Source: Beroe ovata (lineage: Eukaryota; Ctenophora; Nuda; Beroida; Beroidae). Taken from it: a stretch of 12,710 nucleotides of DNA. Shown piece by piece: positions 1 through 8,700 of this stretch; position 1 is the stretch's first letter; each line of letters begins with the position of its first letter. The translations under genes were made by a program, and so were the position numbers. The notes under the pieces are model-generated. The model worked only from the letters and a program-made list of their open reading frames with translations, made no database searches and was not told where the DNA came from. Location: contig CAMPET010000044.1 of the NCBI GenBank assembly GCA_946803715.1, forward strand, positions 90,176 through 102,885. Direction: 5' to 3'.

Positions 1-151
1 CACACTGACACACCCACACATATACACACACAATCACACAGACACAAACACACACAGTGGACACATACACATACACAAATACACACAAACACACACACAA
101 ACACACGATCACACAAACACACATACACACACATACACACACACACACAAA
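1..151. repeat. CA-rich microsatellite (impure)
   Basis: Almost the whole stretch is CA/CACA units interrupted by occasional T, G or A bases. It lies just downstream of the splice donor of the predicted minus-strand exon at 163–285, so it would be intronic for that gene. No coding potential is visible. Confidence 0.9.
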
Positions 152-162
152 GTGTAACTCAC

Positions 163-285
163 GTAGTTTCACTTCCTCTCCTGGAAGATGATGGAAGGTA
201 CCATGAGTCTGCTGTGATGCCTGCTGTGTTCTATCCTGTTCCAACTGATCAGATCTATCAGCTTCCTTACTCGCTTCATACTGCC
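163..285 (-). CDS. Internal exon of an unrecognised minus-strand gene
   Basis: On the minus strand a 123-nt open segment is bounded by a pyrimidine-rich acceptor (cacttcctcag) and a consensus donor (C|gtgagt). It is open only in the frame that reads GG-CAG-TAT onward; the other two frames stop inside it. The encoded 40 complete residues are polar and rich in Gln, Glu, Asp and Ser, starting QYEASKEADRSDQLEQ and ending LPGEEVKL. The exon begins and ends in the same phase (phase 1). It joins in frame to the short start exon at 709–736. I do not recognise the protein. The splice sites and frame are seen directly; that it is expressed is inferred. Confidence 0.55.
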
Positions 286-708
286 CTGAGGAAGTGATCA
301 GTTGCTGTCACATGTTAGGCCAAAATACCAAGGTCTTGGTATTAGATTTGTCCTTTACTGTTTTTTATCGAAAATAGATGTGGTACAGAGCTCATAGTCG
401 ACAAATTCCAATAGGTCCATCAGTGGTCAAGGTGAAAGTGTCGACAAAGAGTGCTGTTATGGATGTCATGGTCGGTGTCCCCATTGCAAGTTCGTTCAAG
501 GGTTAGTGGTGCAAGACAGAGGTGTCCAATAAATGGTGTCAAGGAAAAGGTAATGTGGATAAAGGGATTCTCATGTTCAGTTTATGGTATAAGTATTGTA
601 AAGTTTCTAGAGAATTTTCGTTGTCATGGCTGTTATGAAAATACAAGGGTGCTGTAAAGAACTGAGATGATTTGATGTCATGATAGAAGAAGAGAAACTG
701 CACATTAC
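286..708. other. Likely intron of the minus-strand gene; otherwise empty
   Basis: Between the two predicted minus-strand exons I see no exon-like open segment with good splice sites on either strand. Short open frames here lack codon structure or splice context. A small additional exon cannot be excluded, because symmetric exons would preserve phase. Confidence 0.4.
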
Positions 709-736
709 CTTGTTCAAGCTCATCGACAGCAGACAT
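709..736 (-). CDS. Possible first coding exon of the minus-strand gene
   Basis: On the minus strand an ATG with A at -3 opens the peptide MSAVDELEQ followed by one more base and a donor (CAAG|gtaatg). It ends in phase 1, exactly the phase that the exon at 163–285 needs. The joined peptide reads on as an acidic, Gln-rich N-terminus. The exon is only 28 nt of coding sequence, so support comes from phase agreement, acidic composition and start context. If correct, this gene is divergent from RFC1, with about 1.9 kb between the two start codons. Confidence 0.45.
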
Positions 737-1437
737 TTTCCTGTTCAATTAACCATTGCCCTAAGAAGTGTATACTTAAGCCAATCAGTACAGGAAAGTA
801 GATAATTTATAAATTGAAATTAAGAAACACTGCTTCTAAAACTAGCTCAGATACATGTCTACAGGGGATCTGTAAAACAGAACACTTGGAGAGTCATGTT
901 ATTGGGGAAGGGTTCCAACTCCCAAAATTTCAATTACTATCAGCATCATATCTCAATGCTTATTTATTTTACAAATTTTTGGTGGTTGATCTCTATCACT
1001 GGTTAGTCATATGGAAAATTGGCCATGAAGAACCAATGCAGATCCTATAATTTTCCAAAAAATAGCTCTTGTGATTTGGACTCTTTAGTTTCTGGAATTC
1101 CTCTGCTTTTGCAACCCAAATAGATCTAAAATACTCTTATTCCGTTTGCATGCTTAGTTTCCTGTCATTGGTGGCTTAGCTGCAGGGTAATCCATCAAGT
1201 TCCAAACAGGAAAATAGGCTGTAGCACTCTTGTTGTGGACAAAAGGGACTCTGACCTTCTTGAAGCTGAGGAAGATCGAGACATCAAAAGACATTGATTA
1301 ACATTTATTGTAGTGATTTATTGATATGATTTAGGGTAATATAAGGATAAACTGATAAATCAATCATCCAACAATGGTTTACTGATTTATTCATTAATAA
1401 AATTTGAGATTCATATCAAAAAAAATTTTGTTGGTCA
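737..1437. other. AT-rich intergenic DNA with no recognised gene
   Basis: No exon-like segment, RNA gene or clear repeat was recognised on either strand. An open frame around 814–1050 has no recognisable domain or splice context. This stretch would contain the promoter and 5' UTR of the minus-strand gene if its start exon is correct. Confidence 0.4.
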
Positions 1438-1962
1438 ATGATTTTGTTTTGCGCGCGCGGCGTAAACTTATTCTCAGACAGAGTGGCTGGCAACAACAGT
1501 CCATGGCATCAGCAGTGCCATGGCATCAGCAGTCCAGCATTTTCAGACAACAAAAAAATTTATTTTTATTTTTTTCTTATCACTCGATTAAAGCTATTGA
1601 CCCTGTTGATAATTTCATGGCGCGCGCAAACTTGCCATGAAGTTATTATTTTGTTGTCGATCGATGATAGACCCTGTCGAGAATTTCGTTGCGCGCGCGC
1701 GCAAACTCATTCTCAGACGCTTCGCGGCTTGCATCAGCGGTCTGGCATCGCCAGACAATTATTTTGCTATCAGCATTCAGCATATAGCTTTGTTACGTTC
1801 ATCAACTGTTGATAATAATTTTTAACTTTCGTATGTATGTTTGACTCAATAAGTTGTTATATGTACATAAATGTTTTATTCTGGGTGCCCAGACTGGGGT
1901 AGTTATTGTCGGGCGATGTTGCAGACCGCGACCGCTGATGCAAGCCCTGAGAATAAATTTGC
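1438..1962. mobile_element. Non-autonomous foldback element with CG-alternating blocks (MITE-like remnant)
   Basis: The region contains three alternating CG blocks (1451–1459, 1619–1627, 1691–1702). Two diverged direct units begin gaccctgt and run through aattt into a CG block followed by caaact (1599–1632 and 1670–1708). Part of the last unit (1701–1762) recurs inverted at 1904–1962, including a perfect 16-bp match, GCTTGCATCAGCGGTC at 1727–1742 against its complement at 1930–1945. A small perfect hairpin (arms gtctggc/gccagac) sits at 1740–1756. There is no transposase. Open frames running through the element look like by-products of the repeat. Exact ends and target-site duplications are not clear. 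Confidence 0.5.
1501..1533. repeat. Short tandem duplication, 17-bp period
   Basis: The 16-base word ccatggcatcagcagt occurs at 1501–1516 and again at 1518–1533, separated by one g. It lies inside the foldback element and looks like local slippage. Confidence 0.85.
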
Positions 1963-2120
1963 TAAATGATGAACCTTATTGATGTTTGATGAGAGTCATT
2001 AAACAGGTTAGCCAATGAAATGAATTAGGAATGATAGGCGATTCCTTCTGCCAGTGGCAACTGCAAGTTGAGAATTGTATTAATGATTCATCCAATCACC
2101 TTTGACTGATTTATTGTTCT

Positions 2121-2242
2121 CAATTTAATGAGATCATGACCATGTACTGAATAGGGAAGAAACTCAGAAAAATACGGGATTGACCTGGGATTTTTCTGAG
2201 TTTCTTCCCTATTCAGTACTTGGTCATGATCTCATTAAATTG
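2121..2242. repeat. Long near-perfect inverted repeat: 53-bp arms, 16-nt loop
   Basis: The left arm 2121–2173 and the right arm 2190–2242 are reverse complements with a single mismatch that I can find. The spacer is 2174–2189. A transcript across this site would form a 53-bp hairpin. Structures like this are typical of young foldback or MITE insertions, and can also act as precursors of small RNAs. A third, diverged copy of part of the right arm lies at 2556–2585. The near-perfect pairing implies a recent origin or active homogenisation. Confidence 0.9.
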
Positions 2243-2313
2243 AAAACCCCCCTTCATCCTAAGCCGAGATCAGCCCGTATATGATGTGTGTTCCCTTGGC
2301 TGTTGTACAGCAG

Positions 2314-2351
2314 GGTGTACGATGTGTGTGTATGCTTGTGTGTGTGTGTCA
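2314..2351. repeat. TG-rich microsatellite
   Basis: Runs of tgtgtg interrupted by atgc and caa. It resembles the complement of the CA tract at the window start. It lies just upstream of the candidate TATA sequence. Confidence 0.75.
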
Positions 2352-2380
2352 ATGTGTGACATTAATCTTGCAGTGAAGGA

Positions 2381-2388
2381 TATAAATA
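2381..2388 (+). promoter_or_regulatory. Candidate TATA box for RFC1
   Basis: The octamer TATAAATA lies about 290 bp upstream of the RFC1 start codon. If used, transcription would begin near 2410–2420, giving a 5' UTR of roughly 255 nt unless spliced. The motif is common by chance in AT-rich DNA. A second TATA-like run (tatataag, about 2659–2666) is only about 10 nt from the ATG and is too close to serve this start. Confidence 0.25.
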
Positions 2389-2475
2389 GAATTACTTCAA
2401 GACTTATTATTCAAGGAGAATGATTTTGGTGCAACTTTGCCATTATCTTTATAGTGATTAAGTACAGTGTTCCTT

Positions 2476-2488
2476 TGACCTTTGACCT
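2476..2488 (-). promoter_or_regulatory. Perfect DR1 nuclear-receptor half-site pair
   Basis: The plus strand reads TGACCTTTGACCT, so the minus strand is AGGTCA-A-AGGTCA. This is the consensus direct repeat with one-base spacing recognised by HNF4, RXR and COUP-TF type nuclear receptors in animals. It ends 185 bp before the RFC1 ATG. The sequence match is direct; function is inferred. Confidence 0.35.
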
Positions 2489-2555
2489 TCATTTATCAAG
2501 AAAAAAGTTGACAGATCTGGGGCCAATATCTGGGCCAGTTACCTGAGTTACTGTC

Positions 2556-2585
2556 CAGTACTTGGTAATGATCTCATCAAATTGA
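2556..2585. repeat. Third, diverged copy of the hairpin arm
   Basis: This 30-base stretch matches 2214–2243 of the hairpin's right arm at 28 of 30 positions. It lies about 90 bp upstream of the RFC1 start codon, probably within the promoter or 5' UTR. A transcript containing it could pair with the opposite arm of the hairpin. Confidence 0.75.
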
Positions 2586-2673
2586 ACATAACAAAGAAGT
2601 CCATGTTGAAGGTATGTTGTTTTCATTCTCATGTTGAACCTGGTACTACCAGCAGACCTATATAAGTCTTGAG

Positions 2674-2736
2674 ATGGACATCCGGTCATTCTTTGGCAAG
2701 AAAACACCAGAACAGAAGCCAGCCCAAAACAAGAAC
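2674..2736 (+). CDS. RFC1: RFC1 exon 1 (start codon)
   Basis: 21 codons, MDIRSFFGKKTPEQKPAQ then NKN, ending in phase 0 at donor gtaagt. The I-x-x-F-F core at the extreme N-terminus is conserved in RFC1 proteins and resembles a PCNA-interacting motif. Confidence 0.9.
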
Positions 2737-5700
2737 GTAAGTTTAATGATTACAGTATTACGTGAAATGAACCCCTAGTGTGTCATTTGTGAAGACAGTG
2801 ACCAATTTTTGCTATTAAGGAGAAGCCATCAAAGAAGAAGCGGCTAATTATTTCTGACTCTGAAGATGATGACATAGTTGAAATCCCAGTTGTTAAGTAA
2901 GTGCCTTCATTCAAGATTTTATTGCCTTGAATGTCTTTAAGATGATAGGTACTGTTGGATAAAACTTAAGTAGCTTATAGCAATAGGGTGGAAAGAACTA
3001 TAACATGAATCAATCCCTAAATCGATATCCTGTATTTTACTATGTTTGTAGTATACCCATACACCTCTATAGATAAGACTTTGGATTGTTTCTAGAAAGC
3101 AGAAAACCGGCCCAAGCCACGAACCAGAAAACTCCAAAACAGAAAGCAAACAGAAGGCTAAGGTGACTGCTGCACCAGTTGATTTTTTTGGTCAAGTTGC
3201 AGTCAAGAAGGAATCTAAACCAGTATCAAAGAAGGTGGAAATCTCAAAAAAGCAATCCAGAATAGATGATGAGTTTTCTGATGAAGAGATGTTTGAAGAC
3301 ACCACTTTCATAGATACGTTAAAACAGCTGGATGACAAAAGCAATAAAAAGCCCAAGGTGAGTTCTATGAATGATCTTGTCAGTGTTCTGGCATGTAAAA
3401 CATATACTTACTCATGACCAATGATTGTGTTGTTGCAGGAAAACATCACACCACCGAAGACTACAGGTCTATCTGAAAAGTTATCATCAAGGAAGAAAGT
3501 TATGAGTTGGAAAGAAAAAGTTGCTGAGAAGAATGCAGATGCGGATAGAAAGCGTTCGCGTTCTGAAATGGTATTCTTCATTGATGAAATTTCCTTGAAA
3601 AAATAAATTCTTCTTCACTTGTTTATGATACTTTTCTGTAGGAGAGCTCATCCAACTCTAGCCAGCCAAGTTCCGAGCCTAAGAACAAGACTCCTGTACG
3701 GAATGGATCTGCAAAACTTCTCTCTTCTCCCACCACCCCTAAGACAAGCATTAAACCTGAGGTTACGACCCCCAAATCAGTTACCAGACAGAATGAAACA
3801 GCCGAAGAAGACACGCCTACTCAAAAAAAGAAAGGGAACACGAGTTATTGGCAGTATAAGAACAGAGAAGGGCCAAAAAACCTTGGGAGCAAGGATATTC
3901 CAGAAGTTTGTTTCCTTTTAGTTAACTGATCTTTATGAAGTGATCTTTGAAATAATCGTTGACATCATGCAAATATTTGCGGATTTTTATCTAATCAGCT
4001 GAGCTAATTTTCAAACCTTAGGGTGCAGCCAACTGTTTGGAGGGGCTAACTTTTGTGATATCTGGAGTTTTGGACAGTATTGAAAGAGATGAGGCAGCAA
4101 ATCTCATCAAGAAATACGGGGGAAGGGTAACAGCTGCTGTCAGTAAGAAGACCGACTACCTGGTAAGGAGATATTGCATAACTTATAATTTCCTGTTTGA
4201 GCTCTCCCCTCCCCTGGGTCTGTGACGCAGATGGCAAACGGATCTATGCCCCCTGCACTCATGTAATGTAGTAGTCAATGACTAGACTCGCAATGGTGTA
4301 GTCGCGGGTTTTACGTGACAACTTATCAGGTGAAGGGAGAAGGATGTGGAGAGAAGAAGCTGGAAGTTGCCGAGAAGTTTAACACGAAACAAGTGGACGA
4401 GGACGGCTTGTTTGACTTGATAAGGAGCAAACCCGGCAAGAAAAGCGCATACGATATCAAGGTACCTAGAGTAAAGAGTAATCTCGGAGATTATAGATAC
4501 TGGGACACATAAACGGAGTTATGGTGTGTGTGATAGTTCGATTAGTCAGTAGAATTCCTGGACTACTAACTCACGAGACGAGTTCAAATGAAGATCCATA
4601 TCTCAGGTTGAAAAAGAGCATGCCAAGACCGCTTCTGTGAGCAGAGTGGTGAAAAAGGAGGTGGCTGAAGAAACCTCCACTTCAAAGAAAATCCATTCAC
4701 CCAAGGGAATAAGTGTTCCAGTGAAGCAAGAGTGTATTGAGAGTAAATCAACTTCGCATAAACCTGGCAAGTGAATACCAGGATTGATTTATCGTGTTAT
4801 TTCTGTTCACAGGACAGTTACACTTTCATTGTTTCGTTCACGGAGGCAATGAAACGAGCTAAGTTATTGTAGAAATATTTTCCTCATCTTCAGCTACTAT
4901 GACATTGACACTAGAAATAAAATTAAAGCATTGACACTAGAAATAAAATTGTCAGTTTTCTTGCTCTGACAAAAGTTATTTCAAACGTAAACCCTACTTT
5001 TCTCTCCTAACCTCTGGAGCTTTTTGCCGGAAATCCAAGCTAGATCATCTCTGATAAGCTCTGTTCTAGGTCTCACCCATCACATAATACCACAGGACAC
5101 GCAGATCCGTGGACGGAACGATACAGGCCTAAGCGGGTGAAGGACATAATTGGGCAACAAGGAGACAAGAGTTGTGTTAACAAACTTCTCCGATGGCTTA
5201 AGGTAGAAAAAATGATCGTACGAATCACATTGGCATTTGATTATTCATACTCTGACTTGACTTGTTATTTTTGCAGAATTGGGAGAAATGGAACAAGCCA
5301 GGAACCAAAGCACCATTCAACAAAGATGAAGGTTGTCACCTCAAAGCTGCACTTCTCTCTGGTCCTCCTGGAGTTGGAAAAACAACCTCTGCCACTGTGT
5401 GCTCAAAGGTGGTGACCACATTTCTCGTGTGCCACAGTAAAGTGCAGCGCACAGGAATTGTGACATTTTCTAATCGGTACCAGCACCGTAGCACATGTTT
5501 TTAGCTTTGATGGAACGCGCCAGGCCAGAATAATGATGATGCGCGCGCAATTCGCGCGCGTTTCCTGATTTTATTTAAAAAAGCGGCAAAATTGTTGGTG
5601 TGATCATCATCATCAAAAGATGGATGATCCTTATTCTCAATCCATTCTCAATCCATAACCTCTATGGAAGCTTCAACATAATAGCAGCCGTGCAACAGAT

Positions 5701-8700
5701 TTCGCTGTTAGCAAATACGAAGTTGATATCGGGGAACTAGCTCAGATGGTAGAGCGCTCGCTTAGCATGCGAGAGGTACCGGGATCGATGCCCGGGTTCT
5801 CCAGGAATTTCTTTTGATTTCATCCCTTTCCTCATTTTCAAGCACATAAAGTTGCAGTTCATTTATTTTGACCATCAATGTAGTATTCTCTACTATACCT
5901 AGTTAGCTTTGTCAACAGAGTAAACCAATACCAAAAGCCGATTGAATTTCATCGATGTTCTCAATTTTTCGCAACAAATACCAAAAATGAAACTCGTCGA
6001 AAATGAAATATCCACGTCCATCGGGGAACTAGCTCAGATGGTAGAGCGCTCGCTTAGCATGCGAGAGGTACCGGGATCGATGCCCGGGTTCTCCAGCAGT
6101 AACTTTTGATTTCATCCCTTAGCAGAGTCTTTTTACGGTGGCACCCTCCAACGGAGTGCCAAATTTCGGATATAAATTAGAATAACCTCTAACCATAACT
6201 CTCTCTAACCATAACCCTCCCAGGAGTTGGGATTTTCGTTTGTTGAGTTGAATGCAAGTGATGCGAGGAGCAAGAAGTCGATAAAGGAGCACGTCGCTGA
6301 AATCCTCAATAACCACACGATTGCTGGTCTCACTCAACAAGGTATGGCGGATCAACTGTTTTTTCCTCAGCTCTGTCAAAAAAAGAATATTCTCGTTTTT
6401 AGCGGTGGTTTTTGATGCGGTAGTACGATGCGTGGAGATCAAAGCTACCTATTTTCTAAAAGGTGTTTCTATACTGGCGTAATCTGTATACATATAAGTA
6501 GTGGGTCACGTGTTGCTAGGAGCTAAGGGGGACAAGCACGTGCTAATCATGGACGAGGTGGACGGAATGGCGGGGAATGAGGACAGGGGAGGAGTTGCGG
6601 AACTGATACAACTCATCAAGACAACTCGTATACCCATCATCTGTATTTGCAATAACAGGTTCCTCAAACTAGAAAACAGGTTGATCGAGGTCAGACAAGT
6701 TCTGTCCATATTGGCAATTAGCCAATGGCAAAGTTCGCTACATCTCCATTATACCCATCCGTGACCGTACTGTAAGCAACCTGCTGGCCGATTTGTGGAG
6801 TCAATATTCGATCTTGATTGCCGATTAAAATCCGGAGTCCTTTATTATTCCTACTTCCCTCTCAGAAATCATCAGAAGATTCGGAGTCTCGCTAACTACT
6901 GTTTCGACCTCCGATTTTACAAGCCGAGACTTGAACAAGTGAAGGGGGCCATGATGAGTATTGGTAAGTTGGTACTATTCTGGTCTTATCATTCTGATTT
7001 GCCAGTGATAGTACCAGATTGGCACGCTAGCTACACTGCGGTTTACTTCATAATTGAGTTTTTGCTAAGTTCTTGGGTTTTTGCTTAGAAGAAGCCGTTA
7101 TCTGACAAACAGTGGAAAGGAACCTCAACTTTCCGATGAATAAGACGTATTCCTAGAAACTTCATTTCTTAACATTTTCGCCGAAATTAAATAAACAAGT
7201 TTAATGATCGCTTCACTTTCAACTGTGTTCATTAGTCACCGTGATAAGCTGTTTCTTTGCTAAAGAATATAACTTTCTCCGAAGTACCCCAGTATAACCA
7301 TCATATATCATGGGCATTCCATTTCATCTAGGTCATGTTTTCTTGGAAATTCAGTCAATGATTGTCATAGAACGCAGTTGTGACACAAACTATTCATAAT
7401 TGTGTACAGAAAGCTGGTGTTTTTTCTCAGATAAACCCCCTCCAGCAATAAGACATTGTTTAGAAAATCACAGTTCACACGTATGACGTAGGGCCTCGTT
7501 ATGAGCCAAATTTCGCCAAGGCGTGATTTATTGCCATGGTCCCTAAATTTGCACACTGCTCAGCGTTCAAAGAGGGGCTCAAGATACCACCGCCTGCCAT
7601 GCAGAAGATAATAGAAGGAGCGAATAACGACATCAGGCAGATATTGAATCACATGTGCATGTGGAGTGCGGGAAATAGAACTGTCACATTTGAAGAGGTG
7701 AAGAGAGCAAATTTCAAAAAGTCGCATTGGCCTTCTCCATAGTTCTTCCGTTTACCTCGAATTTATTTATCGTTCAATAGTGGCATCAACTTTCGAAACT
7801 GTGCTAATGTTCGTGGCAACAGTACCGCAGAGACCTATGTGTAATGAAACTACTATGACAGGCTGCGATGGAGGCAGACAGAGCACGGAAAGACATGCAT
7901 CTCGGTGTGTTTGACATTCCCCGGCTCCTGTTCTCGGGAGGGGAGGAAACTCGGCGATACACGTACGCTGATTACTCTGACCTCTTCTTCCAGGTACAGC
8001 AGCACTCGTTACATAAACTGTTACAAACCTGTTACAGACTGTTACAGACCTTTTACAAACTGTTACAGACTGTTACAGACCTTTTACAAACTGTTACAGA
8101 CTGTTACACACCTTTTACAAACTGTTACAGACTGTTACAGACCTTTTACAAACTGTTACAAATTGTTAGTGATACGAACCTTTATAGTGCCCTTATCCTC
8201 GAGTATTAGTCGCAGAATCTGAACCATTAGTTATGAGTGTCCGAAAATATTTCACATTCGCGAACTCATATGTATATCGATAGTTAGGTGAGTGCATCCT
8301 GAATTATAGGTCTTCAAGCAATGGTGATCCCTTGAGACTCACATGAACGCATTTTCATACACTTACAAACCCTCTCACTGGTCCTCTTAGCAAGTTTTAT
8401 ACTCGAATGTGGTTCCCCTGACGGATACTCACCTCTCTTTCTCTCTCTCCTCAGGATTACCAGTTATCACCTCTCTTTGTCCACGAGAACTACGCTCTTA
8501 GCACGCCAATGGGTGCACCGCGGAACAGTTACAAGTCGCTAGCTGCGCTGTCCAATGCTGCTGATAGTATCTGCTATGGGGACTATGTAAACAGCGAGAT
8601 ACAGATGCAGAACTGGTCACTGCTACCCACACAGGTGATGAGTTCAAATTGTATGAGTTGAGTGATGAGAGTTGGTGATGACTGGTGATGAGAGTCGGTG

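Larger units (their letters stand above)
5409..6223 (+). other. RFC1 intron 10, hosting two tRNA genes
   Basis: 815-bp intron with donor gtggtg and acceptor aaccctcccag. It contains an alternating-CG near-palindrome (5541–5560) and two tRNA-Ala genes in the same orientation as RFC1. Nothing else coding was seen. Confidence 0.85.

Noticed and set aside
814-1050. Plus-strand open frame of 78 codons
   Set aside because: AT-rich composition, no recognisable motif, no start or splice context better than chance.
1438-1825. Open frames of 62–124 codons on the plus strand
   Set aside because: They run through the CG-block foldback repeat, have no domain or splice context, and overlap one another in different frames.
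4767-5104. A GC–AG intron after exon 8 (donor gcaagt at 4767, acceptor before 5096 or 5105)
   Set aside because: It is phase-compatible, but a standard GT–AG intron (donor 4771, acceptor ctctgttctag before 5070) is also in phase and has a better pyrimidine tract, so the non-canonical reading is not needed.
6119-6442. Minus-strand open frame of 107 codons over exon 11 (and duplicate 9806–10129)
   Set aside because: It is the antisense shadow of RFC1 exon 11 and flanking introns; the sense strand carries the conserved VELNASD sequence with proper splice sites.
8007-8168. CRISPR-like regular repeat
   Set aside because: The units are directly adjacent with no unique spacers, and the context is an intron of a eukaryotic gene.
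7868-8222. Two overlapping open frames of 105 and 113 codons (and their duplicates at 11561–11915)
   Set aside because: They begin in or over exon 15 and continue into the ctgttacaga minisatellite; the repeated Leu/Thr/Tyr peptides are a repeat artefact, and the splice donor at 7994 explains the coding part.
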